Positions 1 to 8,628 are shown, counted from the stretch's first letter. The stretch is 27,301 nt of DNA from JAAZMA01 sp964564325 (GCA_964564325.1 CAZMBD010000018.1:1-27301); one strand, 5' to 3'. The notes: a model not told the origin generated them from the letters alone. Made by a program: numbers and translations.

Positions 1-10
1 CTAAATATAT

Positions 11-16
11 TATAAT
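11..16 (+). promoter_or_regulatory. -10 box of the MATE gene promoter
   Basis: A perfect TATAAT lies 33 bp before the chosen start of the MATE gene. The matching -35 box would fall outside the window, so only half of the promoter can be seen. Confidence 0.4.
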
Positions 17-48
17 TAATCTGTTAATATAGATAAGGAGAAATGTTT

Positions 49-1425
49 ATGAGTAGAAATGTATCTAGTAATGAAAATGCAATAATAAGAAAAAAGATAT
101 TATCTATGATATTGCCAATAACTATGGAAAACCTTCTTCAAATGTTAGCAGGATTTGTATCTATGGCTATGATAGGTAGGATAAGTACTATAGCCATAGG
201 TTCACTCGGTATTAGTAGTAGAATGGTAAATATAGTATGGGCACTTTTCAAGGGGATTGCTACAGGTGCTTCAGTTTTTGTGGCTCAAGCTTATGGAGCT
301 GGTGATTATGAAAAGATGAGAAAAGTAACTATACAGACACTTGTTTCTTCTCTTATTTTAGTTTGTATTTTGCAACAATTGATATTTTGGAATGCTCCAT
401 TTTTATTGAAAATATTTGATCCAAGTCCAGAACTTTTAGAAAATGCTACTATACATTTAAGGGCAGTTTCTTGGGGATTGCCGTTTTTAACTATAATTCT
501 TATTGTGGCGGGAGTACTTCAAGGGACAGGGAATGCGAAAACTCCTATGCAAATTGCTTTAATAATGAATATTTTGAATGTGGCATTTAGCTATACTCTT
601 ATATTTGGAAATTTTGGATTTAAACCAATGGGTCTTAAGGGAGCAGCTATTTCCACAGTGTTATCACAAACTATTGCTGCTATAATAGGATTGTGGGTTT
701 TGTTTAGTAGAGACGGAATTTTAAGTATTTCTCTTGGTTCGAATTCATTTAAATTAGATAAAAAAGAAGTAGTTTCCATATATAAAGTAGGACTACCTTC
801 TTCATTTGAGTCGATTTTTTGGCAAATGGCAGCAATAATAATTACTAAAGTAATTCTTAGTTATGGTGAAGTTGCTTTTGCAGCTTATCAGCTAGGACTT
901 CAAGCAGAATCTATTTCCTATATGCCAGCGGCAGGATTTGGTGTGGCAGCTACGACTTTTATAGGGCAAAGTTTAGGTTCTGGAGAAAAAGAGCTAGGGA
1001 AAAAATATTTAAAGCAATTAATAGTAGGGACTGTTATTATTACTATATTTACAGCTGGAATATTAATATTTTTCCCAGAACAAGTTATGAGAATATTAAC
1101 TGATGAAGAGGAAGTTATAAAAATAGGTATTGGATATCTATTTGTCATGGGATTTGCTCAATTGCCTCTTAATATAGCGGGGGTAATTAATGGTGCGTTG
1201 AGAGGAGCAGGTTATACAAGAGTTCCTATGATAGTAGCTGGAATAGGTCTTTGGGGTATTAGAGTTCCATTTTCACTTTTGATGGCGTATTATTTCAAAA
1301 AGAGTATTATGGCATTGTGGATAATTATTGGAATAGATATGTCTACTAGATTAATAACGAGTTATTTAATTTATAGATCTAAAGATATATATGGTGGAGA
1401 TTTGTTAATAGAGGAGAAGCAATAG
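49..1425 (+). CDS. MATE family multidrug/cation antiporter
   Basis: Integral membrane efflux pump of the MATE family (MatE domain twice), about 458 residues, the usual family length, with about 12 hydrophobic segments. The N-terminal half has the typical ILPITMENLLQ and FVSMAMIGRI start of the first bundle; the second bundle carries AAYQLGLQAESISYMPAAGFGVAATTF-like MATE sequence near the middle. It likely exports drugs or metabolites in exchange for Na+ or H+; the substrate cannot be told. The start at 49 is preferred to an ATG at 43 because AAGGAG ends at base 40, which gives 8 bases of spacing instead of 2. It is monocistronic: its own terminator overlaps the stop codon. No close functional link to the corrinoid genes downstream is visible. 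Confidence 0.93.
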   Translation: MSRNVSSNENAIIRKKILSMILPITMENLLQMLAGFVSMAMIGRISTIAIGSLGISSRMVNIVWALFKGIATGASVFVAQAYGAGDYEKMRKVTIQTLVSSLILVCILQQLIFWNAPFLLKIFDPSPELLENATIHLRAVSWGLPFLTIILIVAGVLQGTGNAKTPMQIALIMNILNVAFSYTLIFGNFGFKPMGLKGAAISTVLSQTIAAIIGLWVLFSRDGILSISLGSNSFKLDKKEVVSIYKVGLPSSFESIFWQMAAIIITKVILSYGEVAFAAYQLGLQAESISYMPAAGFGVAATTFIGQSLGSGEKELGKKYLKQLIVGTVIITIFTAGILIFFPEQVMRILTDEEEVIKIGIGYLFVMGFAQLPLNIAGVINGALRGAGYTRVPMIVAGIGLWGIRVPFSLLMAYYFKKSIMALWIIIGIDMSTRLITSYLIYRSKDIYGGDLLIEEKQ

Positions 1426-1438
1426 CTTCTCTTTTTTT
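1414..1438 (+). terminator. Intrinsic terminator overlapping the MATE stop codon
   Basis: GAGAAGC (1414-1420), an AATA loop and GCTTCTC (1425-1431) are followed by seven T. The stem includes the last codons and the stop codon of the MATE gene. The same 7-bp stem recurs in the terminators at 8603 and 11801. Confidence 0.85.
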
Positions 1439-1637
1439 ATTGGTAAAATTATGGCATAGGAATATTTTGGTTTGCCATCTGATAATAAATAGATATAGTT
1501 GTTATATTTATATCAAACTTATCTATAATTATAGACAATAGGTAATAATTATAGTAGTATATGAAATTGGTTGAAGGTAGTTAATATATTTTTAATAAAA
1601 TAAAGGCATAAAAAATTAATAAAAAAGGTGATAAATT

Positions 1638-2696
1638 ATGGATAAAATGACACCGAAAGAGAGAACAAAAGCATATTTTTGTGGAGAAGAGGTAGATAGA
1701 TTACCTTGTCTACTTATGTTTGAGGAAACGGCAGCAGTATATGCAGGTATAAGTACTAGAGAATATTATTTTAATGCAGATAAGATGTTAGAAGCTGAAA
1801 AGTATACAGTAAAAGAATTAGGTGCAGAAAATGTAGGAATAAATGTAACTCTTAGGGGGATGGGTGAAGCACTTGGAAGTCAAATGGGATATAGCGATAC
1901 CAGGGCTTCTTTTTTAATAGAACCAGTTTTAAAAGATTACAAAATGTTGGACAATATGAAAGTGGTAAATCCATATAAGGATGGTAGATTACCAATAATA
2001 TTAGAAGCATTAGGTAAGATAACAAAAGAATTAGGAAATGAAGTTAATGTAGGTAGTGGAATATCAGGACCTATAAGTGCAGCTTGTATGGTTCGTGGTG
2101 TAAACAATATTATGAAAGATTTTATAAAGAACAAAGAAAACTTACATAGGCTATTGGATTTTATTACAGAATGTAATTTAGCATATGTAAAAGCTGTTTA
2201 TAGAGAATATGGGTTAGTATGTGGAATTGGGGATCCGTTATCTTCTGAAAATTTAATAAGTCCAAAGCAATTCGAAGAAGTTGTAGAGCCATATCTTAGA
2301 AAAACTATAGATGGGATATACAAGATAACAGGTCAAAAGCCGTCATTACATATATGTGGCAAGACTAAAAGTATTTGGCCTAAATTAGCAGATATGAATA
2401 TATCAACTTTTAGTGTTGACAATTGTGAAGACATGGGAGAGTTAAAAGAAGCAATGGGTGATAAGGTATGTATAGTAGGAAATATTGATCCTGTATCCAT
2501 TATAAGAAATGGGACTATAGAGGATGTATATGCTTCAGTTAAATCGTGTATAGAAAAAGCAGCTGATAGTCCAAATGGTTATATGGTTGGTTCAGGTTGT
2601 GATATTCCTAGTGGTGCTCCAATTGAAAATATAAAAGCTGTTGTAGAAGCAACTAAAAAATATAGTAGTGGAATTAGATTAGGTGGAAAAATTTAA
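1638..2696 (+). CDS. UroD-fold corrinoid methyltransferase (MtaA/MtbA-like), copy 1
   Basis: Uroporphyrinogen-decarboxylase-family protein of the cobamide methyltransferase branch, 352 residues, full length. It begins with the family's MTPKER and EVDRLPC elements (residues 4-24), then GDPLSSENLISPKQF (198-212), the zinc-site HICGKT (His238, Cys240), GNIDP (281-285) and SGCDIP with the third ligand Cys321. In known members this zinc activates a thiol or the enzyme moves a methyl group to or from a corrinoid protein; which direction applies here is not visible. It is most like copy 2 (3588) within this window. RBS AAAAAGGTG precedes the ATG. A 19-bp hairpin at 2741 separates it from the corrinoid-protein operon, so it is probably its own transcription unit. 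True heme-pathway UroD is unlikely because of the HICG and GC ligands. Confidence 0.88.
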   Translation: MDKMTPKERTKAYFCGEEVDRLPCLLMFEETAAVYAGISTREYYFNADKMLEAEKYTVKELGAENVGINVTLRGMGEALGSQMGYSDTRASFLIEPVLKDYKMLDNMKVVNPYKDGRLPIILEALGKITKELGNEVNVGSGISGPISAACMVRGVNNIMKDFIKNKENLHRLLDFITECNLAYVKAVYREYGLVCGIGDPLSSENLISPKQFEEVVEPYLRKTIDGIYKITGQKPSLHICGKTKSIWPKLADMNISTFSVDNCEDMGELKEAMGDKVCIVGNIDPVSIIRNGTIEDVYASVKSCIEKAADSPNGYMVGSGCDIPSGAPIENIKAVVEATKKYSSGIRLGGKI

Positions 2697-2740
2697 TTGA
2701 AAGCATGATATTTTATGTAATCCCTCCCAGTTTTTAAGAT

Positions 2741-2784
2741 AATTATAGAGGATATTAATGTAAAAATTAATATCCTCTATAATT
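2741..2784 (+). terminator. Long 19-bp hairpin, probable terminator
   Basis: A perfect inverted repeat (2741-2759 with 2766-2784, 6-nt loop) lies 45 bp after the first methyltransferase gene. The tail is only GCTTTT, so it is a weak rho-independent terminator or an RNA-stabilising hairpin. The nearest open promoter for the next genes is downstream of it. Confidence 0.55.
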
Positions 2785-2865
2785 GCTTTTGGGCTTAGAA
2801 TTATTTTAGTATTTATAAATAGAATTAATATATACATGCAAGTTTATTGTTTATTTCTATAATCA

Positions 2866-2894
2866 TTAAACTTTCTTTTTTAGGATGCTATAAT
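2866..2894 (+). promoter_or_regulatory. Candidate sigma-A promoter of the corrinoid operon
   Basis: TTAAAC (2866-2871), a 17-bp spacer and a perfect TATAAT (2889-2894) lie 35 bp before the corrinoid-protein start. The -35 box is weak. No cobalamin riboswitch could be recognised upstream. Confidence 0.45.
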
Positions 2895-2929
2895 TTTCAT
2901 AGAATAGAAAAAATTTAGGGGTGATTTAT

Positions 2930-3601
2930 ATGTCTAATTTAAAAGAAGAACTTTTAAAAAAACTAGCTGAATCCGTAGTGGATATGGATGAAGACAAAGC
3001 TGAGGAGGTATCAAATACTTTTATAGAGAAAAAATATGACGCATATGATGGTATTGCCAAGGGTTTAGCAGTGGGAATGGATGAGGCTGGAAAACTTTAT
3101 GAGGAGGAAGAGTACTATATTCCTGAACTTTTGATGTGTTCAGATGCTATGTATGCTGGTATGGATGTTCTAAAACCTCATTTAAAACATGATGAAACTG
3201 ATGAAAGGTATAAAGCTGTAGTTGGAGTAGTGGAAGGAGATACTCATGATATAGGAAAGAATCTTTTCAAGATTATGATGGAGACTACAGGATTTGAAGT
3301 ATATGATTTAGGAAGAGATGTACCTCCAATTGAATTTATAAAAAAAGCAAAGGAATTAGATGCTGATTTAATAGGACTTTCAACTTTAATGACGACTACA
3401 ATGGATAATATGGAAATAGTTATAAATTTATTAAAAGAAGAAGGAATTAGAGATGATATAGTGGTTATGATTGGTGGGGGACCAATATCCCAAAGTTTTG
3501 CGGATAAGATAGGAGCAGATGGATATGCACCTGAGGCTTCAAGGGCTGCAAGATTAGCAAAAGAATTAGTAAGGGGGAAGAAGATAAATGCCGCTGTTTA
3601 A
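2930..3601 (+). CDS. Corrinoid (B12-binding) methyl-carrier protein
   Basis: Small corrinoid protein of the MtbC/MtaC/MtvC type, 223 residues. Residues about 1-90 form the helical cap domain (PELLMCSDAMYAGM near 65-78) and residues 94-223 the Rossmann-like B12 domain. The DxHxxG cobalt-ligand motif is seen as GDTHDIG (103-109, His106), with GLSTLMTTTM (149-158) and GGGP (182-185) completing the cofactor site. It carries the methyl group on cobalt between a substrate methyltransferase and an acceptor methyltransferase. ATG 2930 is preferred to a GTG at 2921 because the GTG lies inside the GGGGTG ribosome binding site. It overlaps the next methyltransferase by 14 bp, so the two are translationally coupled. 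It is the only corrinoid protein in the window and must serve all the UroD-type enzymes here, or others lie elsewhere. Confidence 0.93.
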   Translation: MSNLKEELLKKLAESVVDMDEDKAEEVSNTFIEKKYDAYDGIAKGLAVGMDEAGKLYEEEEYYIPELLMCSDAMYAGMDVLKPHLKHDETDERYKAVVGVVEGDTHDIGKNLFKIMMETTGFEVYDLGRDVPPIEFIKKAKELDADLIGLSTLMTTTMDNMEIVINLLKEEGIRDDIVVMIGGGPISQSFADKIGADGYAPEASRAARLAKELVRGKKINAAV

Positions 3602-4682
3602 AGATGAAATGACACCTATGGAAAGAGCTATTGCCCTTTCAAAAGGAGAGGATGTAGATAGAATCCAGTGTAATCCAAATTTATCTAATGGTATTGCAAG
3701 AGTATTAGGGTGCAAGATTTCAGAATTTAACCATAGTGCTAGGACTTTAGCAGATGCAGTTATTGCAACTCATAGAAGATTTGGTGGAGATGGTGCGAAG
3801 GTATTTACAGATCTTTTTATTATTTCAGAAGCTATGGGAGCTAAGATGAAATATCCAGAGGATGAGACGGTGGATCTTTTAGAGCCAGCTATCAAGGATA
3901 TTTCTGAAATATCTAAATTAGAACCTATAGATCCATATAAAGATGCTAGATTGCCAATTCATATTGAAGCTATGAAATATGTACAAGATGAAATAGGAGA
4001 TGAGGTTCCTTGTACAGCTCTAATTGTTGGACCTTTTACATCTGCTTTCTTTTTGATTGGTGTAGAAACTATGACGAAGATGATGATAAAAGATCCAGAA
4101 TCAGTTCACAAATTGTGTGAAATTTCTTTAGAAAACTGTATTAGATTTGCAGATGCTACTATTAAGCAAGGCATAGGTATAAGTATTGCAGAACCTATGT
4201 CATCTTGTACTGTAGTAAGTCCAAAGCATTTTAGAGAATTTTCTAAACCATATTTAAAGAGATTTATAGATTTTATTAAATCTAAAGGATCTGGAGCTTC
4301 CATACACATATGTGGAAAGACAGATAATATATGGGAAGATATAGTAGATATCGGCGTAGGAGCTTTGAGTATAGATAATATTGCAGATCTTAAAAATTGT
4401 ACAGAAACTGTAGGAGATAGGATAAAGATAACTGGAAATGTAGATCCTTCTTCTATAATGTATGCAGGTACTAAAGAAGATGTTAGAAAGGCTACATTGC
4501 AATGCGTAAAAGATGGTTACAAATCTCCTAAGGGTTATGGTATTATGTCAGGATGTGGACTTCCAGTAGAAACACCTATAGAAAATATTGATGCTATGAT
4601 GGATACAGCTAGAGAACTTGGATGGCCAATTACAGATGAGAAAATAGAAGAATTGATGAGTTTTAGTAGGTATGATAAATAA
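3588..4682 (+). CDS. UroD-fold corrinoid methyltransferase (MtaA/MtbA-like), copy 2
   Basis: Cobamide methyltransferase of the uroporphyrinogen decarboxylase superfamily, 364 residues. Visible elements: MTPMERAI and EDVDRIQC (8-28), AEPMSSCTVVSPKHF (201-215), zinc ligands His240 and Cys242 in HICGKT, GNVDPSSI (283-290) and Cys323 in SGCGLP. The layout matches copy 1 residue for residue, so the two form one subfamily, while copies 3 and 4 form another. The ATG lies inside the 3' end of the corrinoid-protein gene, with GGGGG 10 bases upstream; this direct overlap makes it the best candidate for the enzyme that works on that carrier protein. Whether it demethylates the substrate (MT-I) or passes the methyl on (MT-II) cannot be decided from sequence. 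Confidence 0.9.
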   Translation: MPLFKDEMTPMERAIALSKGEDVDRIQCNPNLSNGIARVLGCKISEFNHSARTLADAVIATHRRFGGDGAKVFTDLFIISEAMGAKMKYPEDETVDLLEPAIKDISEISKLEPIDPYKDARLPIHIEAMKYVQDEIGDEVPCTALIVGPFTSAFFLIGVETMTKMMIKDPESVHKLCEISLENCIRFADATIKQGIGISIAEPMSSCTVVSPKHFREFSKPYLKRFIDFIKSKGSGASIHICGKTDNIWEDIVDIGVGALSIDNIADLKNCTETVGDRIKITGNVDPSSIMYAGTKEDVRKATLQCVKDGYKSPKGYGIMSGCGLPVETPIENIDAMMDTARELGWPITDEKIEELMSFSRYDK

Positions 4683-4723
4683 GTATAATGTAGAAATAAG
4701 AATTAGATCAAGGAGGAAGTTTT

Positions 4724-5782
4724 ATGCCTGTGGAAACGTTATCTAAAAAGGAAAGATTGTTTCGAGCAATAAAGAGGGAAGAAGTTGATAGACCTCCCTG
4801 TATTTGTCCTGGTGGAATGATGAATATGATTGTAGAAGATGTGATGGATATTACGGGGGTGAAATGGCCAGAAGCCCACAATAATGCTGAAATGATGGCA
4901 AAGCTTACTATGGGAGTTTGTGAAAATGGAGGATTTGAAAATTTTGGAGTACCATTTTGTATGACTGTAGAAGCTGAATCTATGGGAGCTGTTGTAGGTT
5001 TAGGTACGAAAATAAATGAGCCTAGAGTTGTAGAGTATCCAATTAATTCTGTGACAGAGTGGAGAAATCTCAAGAGCTTAAGTTTAAATGAAGGTAGGAC
5101 TAAAGTTGTTTTAGATGCTATAAAAATACTTAAAGATCAAAACTTAGATGTTCCTATTATAGCTAATTTAGTAGGACCAGTAAGTACAGCATCTTCTTTA
5201 ATGGAACCTGTAGATTATTATAAGGAATTGAGGAGAAAACCTAAAGAAGCCCATGAATTTATGGAATTTGTTACAGAAAATCTTATATATTTTGCTAAAG
5301 CACAAATTGCAGCTGGAGCAGATATATTAGCTATTTCAGATCCGAGTGGAACTGGAGAAATCTTAGGGCCAAAAAGATTTGAAGAATTTGCTGTTCCTTA
5401 TTTAAATAAGATAATCAATGCAGTAAAAGAAGATGCACCAGGAGGAACTATAATTCACATATGTGGAAGATTAAGAAGTGTTTATGGAATGCTTAATTTA
5501 TTGGATAGCGATGTCATAAGTTTTGATGCTATAGCTAATGTGAAAGAAGTGGCAAGAAATGTAGAAAACAAAGCTATCATGGGAAATGTAAGTACTTTGG
5601 CTATTGAAAAAGGTTCTATAGATACTATAAAAAAACTAGGTAGAGGTTGTATAAAAAGTGGAGTAAATATATTATCTCCAGCATGTGGTATTGGTGCAAG
5701 GACAAAATTAGAAAATATACAGACATTGGTAGGAGTTGCTAAAGAAGCAACATCACAAAATATAATCAGCAAATCATCATAG
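4724..5782 (+). CDS. UroD-fold corrinoid methyltransferase, copy 3 (second subfamily)
   Basis: UroD-superfamily methyltransferase, 352 residues. It has KKERLFRAIKREEVDRPPC (8-26), SDPSGTGEILGPKRF (205-219), HICGRL with His245 and Cys247, and Cys321 in PACGIG. It differs from copies 1 and 2 in an early GGMMNMIVEDVMDITGVKW segment, an ITGVKWPEAH stretch, and in having GNVST (287-291) where the others have GN(I/V)DP. That split suggests a different job, for example one subfamily taking the methyl from the substrate and the other delivering it. Acetogen and Desulfitobacterium O-demethylase MT-I enzymes are known UroD-family proteins, so this is one possible role. RBS AAGGAGG stands 8 bases before the ATG; it lies 41 bp after copy 2 and 16 bp before the activator gene, so all are in one operon. 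Confidence 0.88.
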   Translation: MPVETLSKKERLFRAIKREEVDRPPCICPGGMMNMIVEDVMDITGVKWPEAHNNAEMMAKLTMGVCENGGFENFGVPFCMTVEAESMGAVVGLGTKINEPRVVEYPINSVTEWRNLKSLSLNEGRTKVVLDAIKILKDQNLDVPIIANLVGPVSTASSLMEPVDYYKELRRKPKEAHEFMEFVTENLIYFAKAQIAAGADILAISDPSGTGEILGPKRFEEFAVPYLNKIINAVKEDAPGGTIIHICGRLRSVYGMLNLLDSDVISFDAIANVKEVARNVENKAIMGNVSTLAIEKGSIDTIKKLGRGCIKSGVNILSPACGIGARTKLENIQTLVGVAKEATSQNIISKSS

Positions 5783-5798
5783 ACGGAGTGAAAAATTT

Positions 5799-7613
5799 AT
5801 GAGTATATTAAAAATACATGGCAAAGATAAATCTTGTAATTATCAAGAAGGGAAAAGTCTTCTTGATATATTGCAGGAGAGTGGATTGAGTTTAGAAAGT
5901 CCTTGTGGTGGAAAAGGATATTGTGGAAAGTGTAAGGTGCAGATAATAGAGGGAAAACTAGATGAGCATACAGAAGATGAACTAAAACATCTTTCAAAAA
6001 AAGAAATAGAAGAAGGCATAAGGCTTAGTTGTCTTGTATATCCAAAAGGAGATATATGTGTAAAACTTTTGGATAAAGAAGAGAAAAACTATAAAGGATT
6101 GTCAGGGGGCTATATTCCTGATATAAAGTTAAATCCTATTATTCGTAAAGAAGTTATAAATTTAGAAAAACCTACTTTGGAAAACAATATTTCCTATGAG
6201 GAAGCATTAGAAAAAGCTATAAATAGAGAAATATGTCATGATAATACTGGATTTTTAAAGGCCTTATCAAATTTACACAAAGAAGAAGAATCTACTTTGG
6301 TATATTATGAAGATGAATTGATTGGAGTAGAGGCAGGAGATACAAAAGAAAAATTATATGGTGCTGCAGTAGATATTGGAACTACTACAGTGGTTGTATC
6401 TCTTATAGATTTAAATACTGGCAAAGAGATTGACTCAGAAACTTCTGTAAATCCTCAGAAGGAATATGGTCTTGATGTACTATCTCGTATAGATTTTGTA
6501 AAAAGGAAGGAAAATGGTCTTTATCTATTGCAAAAGGCCATAGTAGATTGTATAAATTCTCTATTAAAAAATCTATGCCATAAGAATGATATAGATATAG
6601 AAAATGTTTATGAGGTAGCTGTAGGGGCCAATGCTACTATGATGCACTTATTGTTAGGAATTGACACTATTACTATAGGGAAATCTCCTTATGCTACTAT
6701 TTTTTCAAAAGAGAAAAATTTATGGGCGGAAAGTATTGGAATTAAAATATCACCATTTGGAAGGTTATACTGTTTACCAGGGGTTTCTAGTTTTATTGGT
6801 GCGGATATTGTAGCTGGAGCTGTAGTGGCTGGTTTGAAACATACTAAAGACAATGTGTTTTTTATTGATATTGGAACAAATGGAGAAATGATATTATCTA
6901 AGGGAGGCAAACTTGCATCATGTTCTTGTGCAGCAGGTCCAGCACTAGAGGGTGCTAATATAAGTTGTGGTATGAGAGCAGCAGAAGGGGCCATTGAAGG
7001 TATACAATTCAACGAAGATGGAGTTGACCTTCAAGTTATTGGAGATGATGCAAAACCTATAGGAATATGTGGCAGTGGTATAATGGAAGCTATGGCGGAG
7101 CTTAATCAAAAAGGACTTATAAAGAAATCAGGAAGATTGAAAAGAAAAGAAGATTTAGAGAAAGAAGAGCGTTATGTATTAGCTGAACACCTAATAGAAG
7201 AAGACAAGAAGAGAAAGATTATCATATATGAAGATAATGATAAAACTATATCTTTATCTCAAGAGGACATTCGACAAATTCAATTAGCTAAGGGAGCTAT
7301 TTCTTCTGGATTTTATGCTCTTGTGGATTTTATGGGTATGGATATGGAGGAACTTGACAGTGTAGTTATAGCAGGGCAATTTGGAAGACATTTAAAGATA
7401 AGTAGTTTGACTGGAGTAGGAATTATACCAGAGAATTTGAGGGATAAGATAAATTATATAGGTAATTCCTCTAAAACTGGCGCTATGATGTGTCTACTTT
7501 CCAAGGATGCAAGAAAGGAAATGGAAGATGTAGCTAAAGACATAGAGTATTTTGAATTGTCGACAAAAGAAGGATATGAAAAACTATTTACTAAATGTTT
7601 GACTTTTAGATAG
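5799..7613 (+). CDS. Reductive activator of corrinoid protein (RACo-like, 2Fe-2S plus ASKHA)
   Basis: ATP-dependent reductase that returns accidentally oxidised Co(II) corrinoid protein to active Co(I). Length 604 residues, as for bacterial RACo and O-demethylase activating enzymes. The N-terminal ferredoxin domain has Cys36-x5-Cys42-x2-Cys45 and Cys78, the pattern of a [2Fe-2S] cluster, unlike archaeal RamA, which carries C-terminal [4Fe-4S] clusters. The ASKHA ATPase core (DUF4445 family) shows VDIGTTTVVVSL (191-202), AVGANATMMH (274-283), FIDIGTNGEM (355-364), GICGSGIMEAM (422-432) and VIAGQFGRH near 560. RBS GGAGTG is well placed. Its presence in the operon shows that the corrinoid protein runs a low-potential Co(I) cycle. 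Confidence 0.93.
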   Translation: MSILKIHGKDKSCNYQEGKSLLDILQESGLSLESPCGGKGYCGKCKVQIIEGKLDEHTEDELKHLSKKEIEEGIRLSCLVYPKGDICVKLLDKEEKNYKGLSGGYIPDIKLNPIIRKEVINLEKPTLENNISYEEALEKAINREICHDNTGFLKALSNLHKEEESTLVYYEDELIGVEAGDTKEKLYGAAVDIGTTTVVVSLIDLNTGKEIDSETSVNPQKEYGLDVLSRIDFVKRKENGLYLLQKAIVDCINSLLKNLCHKNDIDIENVYEVAVGANATMMHLLLGIDTITIGKSPYATIFSKEKNLWAESIGIKISPFGRLYCLPGVSSFIGADIVAGAVVAGLKHTKDNVFFIDIGTNGEMILSKGGKLASCSCAAGPALEGANISCGMRAAEGAIEGIQFNEDGVDLQVIGDDAKPIGICGSGIMEAMAELNQKGLIKKSGRLKRKEDLEKEERYVLAEHLIEEDKKRKIIIYEDNDKTISLSQEDIRQIQLAKGAISSGFYALVDFMGMDMEELDSVVIAGQFGRHLKISSLTGVGIIPENLRDKINYIGNSSKTGAMMCLLSKDARKEMEDVAKDIEYFELSTKEGYEKLFTKCLTFR

Positions 7614-7668
7614 AATTGAAGGAAGAAGAAATAAAAATGCTTTTTAACTAGAATGGATAGGTGATAAA

Positions 7669-8550
7669 ATGGATGAAGTGATGGATTTTAAATGTGTAAG
7701 TGATAAGATGGAAGAAATACCTGAGAGTATAGTGAAGAAAATGGGTATGAATTTTCCAGAAATCCATACAAAAGCTGAATATATGGCAACTTTATCAAAA
7801 GAATTAAAAGAATATAAAAAAGATATTCTATGTAGAGTTCCTTTTTGTAACACTGTAGAGGCAGAGGCATTAGGTGGGAATATTAAATTAGGAGATGCCA
7901 AGGCAGGCCCTAGGGTAGAAAGTTATGCTTTCAATTCTATAGATGAATTGATGGAAATTGGAGAAATAGATTTGACTCAAAGAAGAATAAATGAAGTTTT
8001 AAAAGCTGTAGAAATACTAAGTTCAAAGGGAGAAACTGTAGTTTTAAATGTGATAGGGCCTTTTACTATTATAACTTCTTTAGTGGATTCCAGGATATTT
8101 TATAAGGCTATGAGAAAGAACAAGGAAATGATTTATGATTTCTTAAAAATTATAGAAGACAATATTGTAAAATATATGGAAGAAGGAATAGCCAGAGGAG
8201 CCAAAATAATCTCCTATGCTGATCCAGTAGGGGCTAAAGATATTGTTGGTCCAAAGGTATATAAGGATTTTAGTGGAAAATCCTCTTATAATATATTAAA
8301 AAATATAGAAGGTAAATTAGGTAGTAGTATAATGCATATTTGTGGTAAAACATCTACTGCCCTTCAAAATATGAGATTTATAGAAGTTCATCCTATAAAG
8401 TTTGAAAAAAATGTAAGTTATGGTTATGCTATAGATTATATTTTGAAAAATAGAAAGGACATAAATATTATAGGACACAATTGTATCAAAAAAACTCCCT
8501 TGAAATTAAAAAATTCCACCCTTTGGTCTATAGAGTTTATGGGACAGTAG
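7669..8550 (+). CDS. Shortened, divergent UroD-fold methyltransferase paralogue, copy 4
   Basis: 293 residues, about 60 fewer than its closest relative here, copy 3. Matching blocks include FPEIHTKAEYMATL (29-42), VPFCNTVEAEALG (57-69), ADPVGAKDIVGPK (184-196) and HICGKT (His223, Cys225). Missing are the first 18 or so residues (KERLxxAI), the VDRxP element is eroded to EVMDFKC, and some 35 residues that contain the GNVxx loop between the HICG motif and the C-terminal Cys (Cys272) are gone. The C-terminus ends early: the last codons, GGGACAG plus TAG, are bases of the repeat element at 8541. It may be a decaying gene, a minimal partner subunit or a new specialised form. No upstream frame restores the lost N-terminus. 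RBS AGGTG before the ATG is weak. Confidence 0.65.
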   Translation: MDEVMDFKCVSDKMEEIPESIVKKMGMNFPEIHTKAEYMATLSKELKEYKKDILCRVPFCNTVEAEALGGNIKLGDAKAGPRVESYAFNSIDELMEIGEIDLTQRRINEVLKAVEILSSKGETVVLNVIGPFTIITSLVDSRIFYKAMRKNKEMIYDFLKIIEDNIVKYMEEGIARGAKIISYADPVGAKDIVGPKVYKDFSGKSSYNILKNIEGKLGSSIMHICGKTSTALQNMRFIEVHPIKFEKNVSYGYAIDYILKNRKDINIIGHNCIKKTPLKLKNSTLWSIEFMGQ

Positions 8551-8569
8551 AGACGGTTCTTCTTGTCCC
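8541..8569 (+). repeat. Conserved-loop hairpin repeat, copy A
   Basis: GGGACA (8541-8546) pairs with TGTCCC (8564-8569) around a loop holding GAGACGGTTCTTCT. The loop resembles those at 11742, 16898 and 20985 (minus), while the stems differ. It supplies the stop codon of the preceding gene. Confidence 0.75.
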
Positions 8570-8597
8570 AAACGCTAGGGACAGTCCCTAGCGTTTG
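8569..8597. repeat. 29-bp palindromic repeat, copy 1
   Basis: CAAACGCTAGGGA, centre CAG, then TCCCTAGCGTTTG: a perfect 13-bp inverted repeat. It shares one base with the hairpin before it and is followed 5 bp later by the terminator at 8603. Other copies are at 11767 and 19450. Confidence 0.8.
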
Positions 8598-8602
8598 ACA
8601 TA

Positions 8603-8628
8603 AGAGAAGCAATTGCTTCTCTTTTTTT
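8603..8628 (+). terminator. Terminator of the corrinoid methyltransferase operon
   Basis: AGAGAAGCAA pairs perfectly with TTGCTTCTCT (8603-8622) and a T run follows. Its sequence and the flanking bases match the terminator after folK (11801), as part of a composite repeat cassette. Confidence 0.85.

Noticed and set aside
2697..2929. Cobalamin riboswitch before the corrinoid operon
   Set aside because: The spacer is only about 230 bases, is taken up by one long hairpin and a promoter, and shows no B12-box sequence.
4708..5073. Minus-strand 121-codon open frame inside methyltransferase copy 3
   Set aside because: It is fully inside a well-supported gene, has low-complexity hydrophobic composition and no ribosome binding site.
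8541..8628. CRISPR repeats
   Set aside because: The palindromes are single and kilobases apart, without regular spacers or cas genes.
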